Assembly: GCF_945890115.1 (NCBI RefSeq)
Contig: NZ_CAMDCK010000002.1
Location: 1-64,000 of the forward strand
DNA from: Sphingorhabdus sp. EL138
GTDB taxonomy: Bacteria; Pseudomonadota; Alphaproteobacteria; Sphingomonadales; Sphingomonadaceae
DNA: 64,000 nucleotides
Direction of reading: 5' to 3'
Shown here: positions 52,565 through 60,244 of the stretch, piece after piece
Layout of the letters: the number at the start of each line of letters is the position of its first letter
Position numbering within the stretch: the first letter of the stretch is position 1
Notes under the pieces: generated by a model
Told to the model about the DNA's origin: nothing
Seen by the model: only the letters and a program-made list of their open reading frames with translations
Databases searched by the model: none
Program-made: the position numbers and the translations under genes

Positions 52565-53278
52565 ATGACCGATACAAAGACTAAGTTTGAAATTCGGCCT
52601 TTTGAAACGCTTGGTGCGGCGAACCATGGCTGGCTTGATGCACATCACCATTTTTCATTCGGCAGCTATCACGACGCTGCACGGATGAGCTGGGGTGCAA
52701 TCCGCGTCTGGAATGACGATTTGATTGCGCCGCAGTCCGGCTTTCCACCCCATCCCCATGCGGATATGGAAATCATCACTTATGTCCGCACTGGCGCGAT
52801 CACGCACAAGGACAGTCTTGGCAATGAAGGCCGCACGGCGGCCGGCGATGTTCAAGTCATGAGCGCAGGTAGCGGCATCCGCCATGCGGAGTATAATCTA
52901 GAAAATACGCCAACGACCTTGTTCCAAATCTGGATCCTGCCAAATCGGACCGGCGGTGAGCCAAGTTGGGGCGCAAAGCCATTCCCCAAGAATGACCGTT
53001 CGGGCGTATGGCAAATCCTTGCCAGCGGCTTTGACGAAGATAGTGACGCCCTGCCTATCCGCACCGACGCCCGCGTGCTTGGCGCGACTATCAAGGCGGG
53101 TAACAGCCTGGAATATGCTATCGGCGCCAATCGTCATGCCTATATGGTGCCGGCGACCGGCGCGATTGAGATTGACGGGCAGCGTGCGCATGCCCGCGAT
53201 GGTGTGGCCATCGGCGAAGGCATTATCACCATATGCGCAGTCGAGGACGCCGAAATCATTCTGGTGGACTCGCGGTAA
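52565..53278 (+). CDS. Pirin-family protein (YhhW-like)
   Basis: The 237-residue product has a double-cupin layout. The metal site is read in PPHPHADMEIITYV and SGIRHAEYN, as in pirin/YhhW quercetin 2,3-dioxygenase-like proteins. The second cupin half (GAIEIDGQRAHARDGVAIGEG) is more divergent. It is cytoplasmic, with a role perhaps in redox sensing or flavonol oxidation. Its gap to arfB is 52 bases on the same strand. Confidence 0.88.
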   Translation: MTDTKTKFEIRPFETLGAANHGWLDAHHHFSFGSYHDAARMSWGAIRVWNDDLIAPQSGFPPHPHADMEIITYVRTGAITHKDSLGNEGRTAAGDVQVMSAGSGIRHAEYNLENTPTTLFQIWILPNRTGGEPSWGAKPFPKNDRSGVWQILASGFDEDSDALPIRTDARVLGATIKAGNSLEYAIGANRHAYMVPATGAIEIDGQRAHARDGVAIGEGIITICAVEDAEIILVDSR

Positions 53279-53330
53279 TCCATGCGTGGGACATTGGCAA
53301 AATCTGGCGTTGACTGCTATTGCCATCACC

Positions 53331-53732
53331 ATGGCTTTTGACCTTCCCGAAGAATATCTTGAAGAAACCTTCTTGGCCTCCACCGGACCGGGGGGGCAGA
53401 ATGTCAATAAGGTCGCGACCGCCTGCCAATTGCGTGTCGATGTCTACGCGCTGGGTCTGCAACCTTATGCCTTTCGCCAGTTGAAGATTCTAGCGGGCAG
53501 CAAGATGACGTTGTCGGGGGAACTGATTGTTACCGCCCGCAGTCACCGCACGCGGGAAGCCAATCGGCAGGACGCACGCGCCCGGGTCATCGATCTGATC
53601 GACCGCGCACATATCCGCCAAGCCCGCCGCGTCGCCACCAAACCAAGCAAAGCCGCCAAGGCACGGCGGGTTGATACCAAAAAGGGCCGATCCACGATCA
53701 AGAAAAACCGTGGCAAGGTCAGTTTCGATTGA
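53331..53732 (+). CDS. arfB: Peptidyl-tRNA hydrolase ArfB
   Basis: The frame is open far upstream within the pirin gene, but the ATG at 53331 gives the family length of 133 residues. The GGQ motif is at 21-23 (TGPGGQNVNKVATAC), and the C-terminal tail is highly basic (RRVDTKKGRSTIKKNRGK), as needed to enter the mRNA channel of stalled ribosomes. ArfB hydrolyses the peptidyl-tRNA on non-stop ribosomes, an alternative rescue route to tmRNA. It is followed after 12 bases by the fRMsr gene. Confidence 0.93.
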   Translation: MAFDLPEEYLEETFLASTGPGGQNVNKVATACQLRVDVYALGLQPYAFRQLKILAGSKMTLSGELIVTARSHRTREANRQDARARVIDLIDRAHIRQARRVATKPSKAAKARRVDTKKGRSTIKKNRGKVSFD

Positions 53733-53744
53733 TAAGGCCAGAGA

Positions 53745-54227
53745 ATGTACACATTTGACATTGATACCAGCGCGCCGAAATCCGAAGTTTACGCAGAAAT
53801 GGTCCGCTCTGCCGACGCGATGACCAGCGGTGAGCCTGATGCCATTGCCAATATGGCGAATATCGCCGCCTTGCTTTGGGCGTTTTTGCCGGACGTAAAC
53901 TGGACGGGTTTCTACCGCGTGGTCGATGGCGAACTTGTCCTTGGGCCCTTTCAGGGCAAGGCAGCCTGCATTCGGATACCCTTTGGCCAAGGCGTATGTG
54001 GGACCGCGGCGCAATCGGGCGAGACGCAGTTGGTGGCAGATGTCCACGCCTTCCCCGGCCATATTGCCTGTGATGCCGAGAGTGCTTCGGAACTGGTGGT
54101 GCCTGTGAAACATAATGGCACGGTTGTCGCGGTCATTGACCTTGATAGCCCAACCTTGAACCGCTTTGATGCCGAAGACGCAAAGGGCGTTGAGCTGCTT
54201 GCCCAGATGATTTCTGACAGAATTTGA
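53745..54227 (+). CDS. msrC: Free methionine-(R)-sulfoxide reductase (GAF domain)
   Basis: This single GAF-domain protein of 160 residues carries the three redox Cys of fRMsr at C75, C85 and C109, with the same spacing as the E. coli enzyme (10 and 24 residues apart). Motifs include WTGFYRV, GPFQGKAACIRIPFGQGVCG and FPGHIACDAES. It reduces free Met-R-sulfoxide in the cytoplasm using thioredoxin. It is probably co-transcribed with arfB. Confidence 0.9.
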   Translation: MYTFDIDTSAPKSEVYAEMVRSADAMTSGEPDAIANMANIAALLWAFLPDVNWTGFYRVVDGELVLGPFQGKAACIRIPFGQGVCGTAAQSGETQLVADVHAFPGHIACDAESASELVVPVKHNGTVVAVIDLDSPTLNRFDAEDAKGVELLAQMISDRI

Positions 54228-54254
54228 CGGCCTTTTAACGCCTTTATCCTGACC

Positions 54255-55004
54255 CTAGACCGTCTCCGCATCGGGATCGAAACATTCCCAGCCATCAGGC
54301 CCAAGGCGTTCCAACGGCCTGTAGCGGGTCTTATAATGCATCCGTGCCGCACCATTCACCCAATAGCCTAAATAGACATAAGGCAACCCGGCGGCCCTGG
54401 CGCGCAAGATATGGTCCATGATGATGAAGTTGCCGAGACCAGAGCGACCTTCAATCTCCGGATTGTAAAAGCTGTAGATCATCGACATGCCGTCGCTCTG
54501 CTGATCCGTCAGGCACGCACCAACCAATTCGCCAATCCGGCCGGAACGCGGCGGAGCCCGGTATTCAATCACTTGGCTGCGCACGGGCGATTGTTCGACC
54601 ATGTCCGCATAATCCATATCATCCATATGCGCCATGCCACCGTCGGGATGGCGAGAGGAAAGATAATGGCTGAGCAGATCATATTGCTCGGTCGTTGACC
54701 AAGGGCGGCAGGCGCTCACAACCAGATCGGCGTTGCGCCGCAAAATTCGGCGCTGTGTGGCATTGGGCTGGAATTCGTTCGTTCGCACGCGCACCGACAC
54801 GCATGCCTTGCAGTCCAGACAGCTTGGCCGGTAAGCGACATTCTGGCTGCGGCGAAAACCAATGCGGCCAAGCGCTTCGTTCAGTTCATCGGCGTGGTTG
54901 CCGTTGAGTTCGGTAAAGACTTTCCGCTCGGTCCGGCCCGGAAGATAAGGACAAGGGCCAGGGCTGGTTACAAAAAATCGCGGAAAACGGACTGGTGCAC
55001 TCAT
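54255..55004 (-). CDS. bpt: Aspartate/glutamate leucyltransferase Bpt (R-transferase family)
   Basis: The 249-residue product matches the bacterial arginyltransferase-like family: [24 protein letters not shown] at the start, the Cys set in [15 protein letters not shown], and VVGACLTDQ-type core with [17 protein letters not shown], the acyl-transferase fold. In most alphaproteobacteria this is Bpt, which adds Leu to N-terminal Asp or Glu to mark proteins for ClpS/ClpAP. It converges with msrC across 27 bases. Confidence 0.92.
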   Translation of the reverse strand: MSAPVRFPRFFVTSPGPCPYLPGRTERKVFTELNGNHADELNEALGRIGFRRSQNVAYRPSCLDCKACVSVRVRTNEFQPNATQRRILRRNADLVVSACRPWSTTEQYDLLSHYLSSRHPDGGMAHMDDMDYADMVEQSPVRSQVIEYRAPPRSGRIGELVGACLTDQQSDGMSMIYSFYNPEIEGRSGLGNFIIMDHILRARAAGLPYVYLGYWVNGAARMHYKTRYRPLERLGPDGWECFDPDAETV

Positions 55005-55109
55005 ATTCTCTCCGCTGGGCAGCGTTGGCCTTTAATACATTATTTACCTTTTATGCACCGCGCATCCAATGCTGGAAAGCGCATTTACCATCTTTCTTGC
55101 AATGCCTTA

Positions 55110-56330
55110 TCATTTATTCAGCTCGACCCGTTCGACTTTGTAGCCAGCCGCATTCAAACCATCAACTAGTCCTTGTAATTGATTGGCATCCCGCGCTTCG
55201 CACTCAATATCGGTAATCAAACCCTTGGCCGGCAAAGTCGTAAAAATCCGCTGATGGTAAATTTCGATGATGTTGACATTATGCTCGTTGAACAAACGCA
55301 TCACCTTGAACAGCGCGCCGGGGCGGTCCTGAAGGGTCAAACGCAAACGCGCCAAGCGACCGGACCGCGCAAGATCACGCAAAAGGACATTTGCTAGCAA
55401 CCGCGTATCGATATTACCGCCGCACAAGACGATGCCAACATTCTTGCCGGCAAATTTCTCAGGATGGGCCATCACCGCCGCAAGGCCCGCCGCACCGGCG
55501 CCTTCGACAACGGTCTTTTCAATCTGCAGCAGCAGGCTGACCGCAGTTTCCAGTTGCGCTTCATTTACGAGGACTATGTCGTCGACCAGTTCGCGGATGA
55601 CTTCGCTGGTAAATGCGCCGGGTATTTTGACGGCTATGCCCTCCGCCAAAGTGTCGCCTTCGCATGGCATCTGCAGATTGTTCAGCAAAGCATACATGGA
55701 TGGGTAAAGTTCGGCTTGAACACCGATGAGGCCGATATCGGGCTTCAACGCGCGCGCGGCCGTCCCCATGCCAGAGAGCAAGCCGCCGCCGCCAATAGGC
55801 ACCACAAGCATGTCGAGGGACGGAATGCTTTCAAGCATCTCAAGCGCAACAGTGCCCTGCCCTGCGGCAACATTCGGGTCGTCAAAAGGATGCACAAAGG
55901 TCAGCCCCTGCTCGGTCTCAAGCTGCCGTGCATGTTTATAGGCGTCGTCAAAAGTCTCCCCAAACAGGACAACCTTGCCGCCAACGCTCTCTGTCTGCAT
56001 GACCTTAACCGTCGGCGTTGGTACGGGCATGACGATGGTCACTGGAATACCAAGGCGGGTGCCATGATAACTCAAGCCTTGTGCATGGTTGCCAGCCGAC
56101 GCGGCGATCACGCCCTTGCTGCGTTGTTCTTCCGAAAGCAGAAGGATCGCATTTAGCGCGCCGCGTTCTTTATACGCTGCCGTAAACTGCAAATTTTCGA
56201 ACTTCAGGTAAATATTTGCGCCCGTCAGCTTCGACAAAGTCTGGCTGTGCAGGGTCGGCGTTGCCACGATGGAATCGCGAATACGGTCATGGGCGGCGCG
56301 GACATGGTCCAGGGTCAATAGGTCAGACAT
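55110..56330 (-). CDS. ilvA: Threonine dehydratase (ammonia-lyase) with ACT domain
   Basis: PLP enzyme of 406 residues. The Schiff-base Lys is K54 in FTAAYKERGALN, the Gly-rich phosphate loop is VVPIGGGGLLSG, and SAGNHAQGLSYHG is also conserved. An ACT domain occupies about 330-406 (LQDRPGALFKVMRLFNEHNVNI). This is the short-regulatory form that converts threonine to 2-oxobutanoate; in sphingomonads it serves isoleucine synthesis or Thr catabolism. It is divergent from the reductase operon. Confidence 0.92.
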   Translation of the reverse strand: MSDLLTLDHVRAAHDRIRDSIVATPTLHSQTLSKLTGANIYLKFENLQFTAAYKERGALNAILLLSEEQRSKGVIAASAGNHAQGLSYHGTRLGIPVTIVMPVPTPTVKVMQTESVGGKVVLFGETFDDAYKHARQLETEQGLTFVHPFDDPNVAAGQGTVALEMLESIPSLDMLVVPIGGGGLLSGMGTAARALKPDIGLIGVQAELYPSMYALLNNLQMPCEGDTLAEGIAVKIPGAFTSEVIRELVDDIVLVNEAQLETAVSLLLQIEKTVVEGAGAAGLAAVMAHPEKFAGKNVGIVLCGGNIDTRLLANVLLRDLARSGRLARLRLTLQDRPGALFKVMRLFNEHNVNIIEIYHQRIFTTLPAKGLITDIECEARDANQLQGLVDGLNAAGYKVERVELNK

Positions 56331-56386
56331 ATAAAATGGCTCTAACGCATCTGGCGTTAACTGAAAACAGACATTAAGACCAAAGG

Positions 56387-57256
56387 ATGACCAGAATAGC
56401 TTTTATCGGATTGGGCGTCATGGGCGGCCCGATGGCACGGCATCTCAAACAGGCGGGGCATGATTTGACGGTGTATAACCGTTCGCGTGCCAAAGCCGAA
56501 AAATGGATCGAAGCTTATGGCGGCACGCTTGCCACGTCTCCAGCAGACGCGGCCAAAGAGGCCGAGGTCGTGATTAGCTGTGTCGGCACGGACGATGACC
56601 TGTCGGGCGTGACGCTTGGCCGCGACGGGGCGTTCTCGACGATGACCAAGGGCAGCCTGTATATCGACCACACAACGGTTTCCGCGCGGATTGCGCGGCA
56701 GCTCGGCGTTGAGGCGAAATCGCGGGGGCTGTTGATCGTCGACGCACCCGTGACCGGCGGGCAGGCGGGTGCAGAAAACGGCACCTTATCCATCATGTGT
56801 GGCGGGACGGAAGCTTCTGTTGCGGCAGCATCGCCAATTATCGAAGCTTACTCCAAACGTATCGTCCATGTCGGCGGCCCCGGTACGGGGCAGATCACGA
56901 AAATGTGCAATCAAATCGCCTTTGCGGGTATCATCCAGTCTTTATCCGAAGCTATGCGGTTTGCGCAGTCTGCTGAACTGGACGTTGAGAAAGTATATGA
57001 GGCCATTTCCGGCGGCGCGGCGCAAAGCTGGCAAATGGATAATCGCTGGGCGACGATGGCTGAGGACAAGTTTGATTTCGGCTTTGCGGTTGATTGGATG
57101 CGCAAGGACCTTGGATTAGCATTTGAAGAAGCCCGCGCGGTCGGCGCGACTTTGCCCATCACTGCAATAATTGATCAGTTTTACGCGGATGTACAGCATA
57201 TGGGCGGGGGCCGGCTAGATACCAGTGCGATTGTGAAAAGATTGCCTAAAGGATGA
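56387..57256 (+). CDS. 3-hydroxyisobutyrate dehydrogenase-family NAD(P) oxidoreductase
   Basis: Beta-hydroxyacid dehydrogenase of 289 residues. The N-terminal motif is IAFIGLGVMGGPMARHLKQAG; the substrate signature is DAPVTGGQAGAENGTLSIM and the catalytic Lys is K172 in GTGQITKMCNQI. It would oxidise a small 3-hydroxyacid or reduce a semialdehyde (for example 3-hydroxyisobutyrate or tartronate semialdehyde). It overlaps the amidohydrolase gene by 4 bases. Confidence 0.9.
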   Translation: MTRIAFIGLGVMGGPMARHLKQAGHDLTVYNRSRAKAEKWIEAYGGTLATSPADAAKEAEVVISCVGTDDDLSGVTLGRDGAFSTMTKGSLYIDHTTVSARIARQLGVEAKSRGLLIVDAPVTGGQAGAENGTLSIMCGGTEASVAAASPIIEAYSKRIVHVGGPGTGQITKMCNQIAFAGIIQSLSEAMRFAQSAELDVEKVYEAISGGAAQSWQMDNRWATMAEDKFDFGFAVDWMRKDLGLAFEEARAVGATLPITAIIDQFYADVQHMGGGRLDTSAIVKRLPKG

Positions 57257-59025
57257 TGAAAACCGCATTATCACTGGCGCTCCGTCTTCAAGCTCCGTCC
57301 TCGGTCCAAGCCCCGTTCGTGTCCGACAAGAAATGGCTATTGTTGAAATTATGCGCGATCGCCTTGTTCGCGAGCACCGCCGTTTCGCCAGCTTTCGCCG
57401 ACGGGCTTGTTGAAAATGTGAACGGCATTACGCTAGACCAAAATGGCAAGGTCATCCGTTTTAACGCCATGCTCGTCGGCAGAGACGGTAAAGTTACGGA
57501 ACTGCTGACCAAAAAGGATACGCTTCCCAAGATACTCGATTTCCGCTTGGACGGACGCGGCGCGACATTATTGCCCGGTCTGATTGATGCGCATGGCCAT
57601 GTCATGGGCCTTGGCTTCCAATTGCTGACACTTGACCTGTCCAATACGAACAGCCTGTCCGAGGCACAGGCCGCAATAAAGGCGTATGCCGCAAAATATC
57701 CTGAGCGCCGCTGGATCATTGGTCGCGGTTGGAACCAGGAAAAATGGGGCCTTGGCCGCTTTCCGACAGCGCAAGACCTTGATATTGCGGTCAGCGACCG
57801 GCCCGTCTGGCTTGAGCGCGTTGATGGCCATGCGGGCTGGGTTAACAGCCGCGCGATGGACATTGCTGGCGTAAATACTGCGTCAAAATCCCCACCAGGT
57901 GGGCGTATTGAACTTATCAGCGGAAAACCAAGCGGCATATTTGTTGACGCCGCAGCGGATTTGGTTGGCAATTTTGTGCCCACGCCCAAGCCACTGGAGC
58001 GCGACATTGCCTTGGGGGAGGCGCAGAAGAAACTCCATAGCTTAGGTATCACCGCCATTGCCGACATGGGCACATCTATGGACGACTGGCAAAGCTATCG
58101 TAGGGCGGGTGATGCTGGCTGGCTGACGGTCAGGATTTTCGCGTATGCAGGCGGCATTGATAATATGGTCGCCATTGCTGGTCCGCGGCCAAGCCCATGG
58201 CTGTATAATGACAAGCTCAGGCTTGGCGGGGTAAAGCTGTATCTCGATGGCGCCTTGGGCAGCCGTGGCGCGTGGTTGAAAAAACCTTATGCCGATGCCG
58301 CTGGGCAAACGGGTCTCCAATTTCTGGCGAGCGCGGAAATCCGCAACCTCATGGTCCGCGCGTCCATGGACGGCTTCCAAACCGCCATTCACGCCATTGG
58401 TGACGCCGCCAATGCAGAGGTCATCAGCGCCATCGAAGAATTGTCCGAAACATATAAGGGTGATCAACGCTGGCGGATTGAGCATGTCCAGATTGTTGAC
58501 CCAGTCGATCTGCAAAAGCTTGGCAAGCACGGCATTATTTCGTCGATGCAGCCTGTACACCAGACATCTGATCGCTTGATGGCTGAGGCACGACTTGGTC
58601 CAGAGCGTCTGAACGGTGCTTATGCGTGGCAGTCAATTGCACGCGCCGGGGGCAAACTCGCTTTTGGTTCCGACGTCCCAGTGGAATCGGCGGATCCCTT
58701 TGCTGGCCTTGCCACCGCGATGACGCGCGAAGATGCTCAGGGGCAACCTTTTGGCGGCTGGCGACCGGAAGATCGCGTATCGCGCGAACAGGCACTTGCT
58801 GGCTTTACCACGGGCGCGGCCTATGCGGCCTTTGCAGAGGGCAAGTTCGGTTCACTGACCCCGGGACATTATGCGGACTTCATATTGATTGATGTTGACC
58901 CTTTGCTTGCAAGCCCTCGCGAATTGCGTAATGCAGTGGTTCAAGAAACATGGGTCGGCGGACGGCCTGTTTATAAAAATGCTGCAGCAAATGCTGCAGG
59001 TAAAAATACAAATGGAGAGAGATAA
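57253..59025 (+). CDS. Exported amidohydrolase (YtcJ-like)
   Basis: Amidohydrolase_3 family protein of 590 residues. An unusually long N-terminus with a late hydrophobic stretch (about 29-48, ending AFADG) suggests a signal peptide. Metal and active-site residues are in LPGLIDAHGHVMGLG (HxH), HAIGDAANAEVI, RIEHVQIVD and FGSDVPVESADPF. It should hydrolyse an amide or related bond of a small molecule in the periplasm. It overlaps the dehydrogenase upstream; the MDR gene follows with a 2-base gap. Confidence 0.87.
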   Translation: MMKTALSLALRLQAPSSVQAPFVSDKKWLLLKLCAIALFASTAVSPAFADGLVENVNGITLDQNGKVIRFNAMLVGRDGKVTELLTKKDTLPKILDFRLDGRGATLLPGLIDAHGHVMGLGFQLLTLDLSNTNSLSEAQAAIKAYAAKYPERRWIIGRGWNQEKWGLGRFPTAQDLDIAVSDRPVWLERVDGHAGWVNSRAMDIAGVNTASKSPPGGRIELISGKPSGIFVDAAADLVGNFVPTPKPLERDIALGEAQKKLHSLGITAIADMGTSMDDWQSYRRAGDAGWLTVRIFAYAGGIDNMVAIAGPRPSPWLYNDKLRLGGVKLYLDGALGSRGAWLKKPYADAAGQTGLQFLASAEIRNLMVRASMDGFQTAIHAIGDAANAEVISAIEELSETYKGDQRWRIEHVQIVDPVDLQKLGKHGIISSMQPVHQTSDRLMAEARLGPERLNGAYAWQSIARAGGKLAFGSDVPVESADPFAGLATAMTREDAQGQPFGGWRPEDRVSREQALAGFTTGAAYAAFAEGKFGSLTPGHYADFILIDVDPLLASPRELRNAVVQETWVGGRPVYKNAAANAAGKNTNGER

Positions 59026-59027
59026 TA

Positions 59028-60044
59028 ATGCGCGCATGGACACTGGCTAGCCGCCCATCTGGACTGCCTAATGACAGCAATTTTGCGATTGTTGAACATC
59101 CCGATGCCCCCTTGAGTGCGGACGAGTTTCGCGTAACCAATAGCTGGCTGTCCGTTGACCCATATATGCGCGGACGCATGAATGATGCAAAAAGCTATGC
59201 GGATCCGTTCATGTTGGGCGAGCCCATGACTGGCGGCGCAGTTGGCACTGTGACCGAGAGCAATAATGCCGAATTTCCTGTGGGCGCAAAGGTGCTGCAC
59301 ATGGCTGGCTGGCGCGACACGGTTGTCTTTGGTGGTGGCCATACGCCTCCTGCCGGAATGCCACCTGTAAAGCTGCCGGATTTAGGCGTGCCGGACCAAC
59401 ATTGGCTTAGCATCATCGGTATGCCCGGCGGCACCGCATGGTTTGGTCTGCTCAAGGTAGCTGAAGCGAAGGCTGGCGAAGTCATCTTTGTCTCTGCGGC
59501 GGCAGGTGCTGTAGGTTCAACTGTTACGCAGATTGCCAAGGCGAAGGGTATGAAAGTCATTGGCTCGGCTGGCGGCGCAGACAAATGCGCTTGGGTCAAA
59601 GAGATCGGTGCCGATGCCGTAATTGATTATAAATCCGGCAAGGTGCTGCCGCAATTAATGGCGGCGCTGAAGGACATAAACGAGACCGGTATCGATGTGT
59701 ATTTTGACAATGTTGGCGGCGAACATTTTGATGCGGCGCTTGCGATGTCAAAGGAGTGGGCGCGCTTTGCCATTTGCGGCATGATTGACGTCTATAATGA
59801 CTTTAAGGCGCAACCGATGCAGTATTTGCCCATGATCATTGGCAAAAGGATTATGATTAAAGGCTTCCTCTACCCTGATTTCTACGCCCAAGTGCCAGAG
59901 TTCAATGCGGACATGGCGGTCCTCATTCAATCGGGCGCTGTCAAAGGCCGCGAGACTGTGAAAGACGGCTTAGAAAAAGCGCCGGAAGCTTTCATCGGAC
60001 TTTTCAGTGGCGAGAACACTGGCAAGATGTTGGTTAAGCTCTAA
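59028..60044 (+). CDS. NADP-dependent medium-chain oxidoreductase (zinc-free, PTGR/CurA-like)
   Basis: MDR-family protein of 338 residues. SVDPYMRGRMND and the Rossmann motif SAAAGAVGSTVTQIAKAKG, with VDVYFDNVGGEHFDAAL, fit the leukotriene B4 dehydrogenase/CurA group of NADPH-dependent enone reductases, which lack the catalytic zinc Cys. It reduces alpha,beta-unsaturated ketones or aldehydes in the cytoplasm. It is the third gene of the 56387-60044 unit. Confidence 0.9.
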   Translation: MRAWTLASRPSGLPNDSNFAIVEHPDAPLSADEFRVTNSWLSVDPYMRGRMNDAKSYADPFMLGEPMTGGAVGTVTESNNAEFPVGAKVLHMAGWRDTVVFGGGHTPPAGMPPVKLPDLGVPDQHWLSIIGMPGGTAWFGLLKVAEAKAGEVIFVSAAAGAVGSTVTQIAKAKGMKVIGSAGGADKCAWVKEIGADAVIDYKSGKVLPQLMAALKDINETGIDVYFDNVGGEHFDAALAMSKEWARFAICGMIDVYNDFKAQPMQYLPMIIGKRIMIKGFLYPDFYAQVPEFNADMAVLIQSGAVKGRETVKDGLEKAPEAFIGLFSGENTGKMLVKL

Positions 60045-60213
60045 CGTAAAATGCTGCGCAATAATATTTACAACAAAACCGCATAACTGCGGGCTGGGAC
60101 AGCACGCCTTTCGCCCGGTCGATTATCAAATTGTTGTAATATTGACGCACCCCTAAATTTTAAAAGGGCATAGACCTCTAGAGCGATGACATTCTTCTGC
60201 GTACGCGTTAGAT

Positions 60214-60233
60214 TGTCAAATAAGTGTCAAATA
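60214..60233 (+). repeat. Direct repeat overlapping the TonB-receptor leader
   Basis: TGTCAAATA occurs twice (60214-60222 and 60225-60233) with 2 bases between. The second copy abuts the AGGAG ribosome site (60233-60237) of the receptor gene. It could be a regulator site; the rest of the 60045-60244 gap shows AT-rich promoter-like DNA but no gene. Confidence 0.4.
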
Positions 60234-60244
60234 GGAGAAATTAC

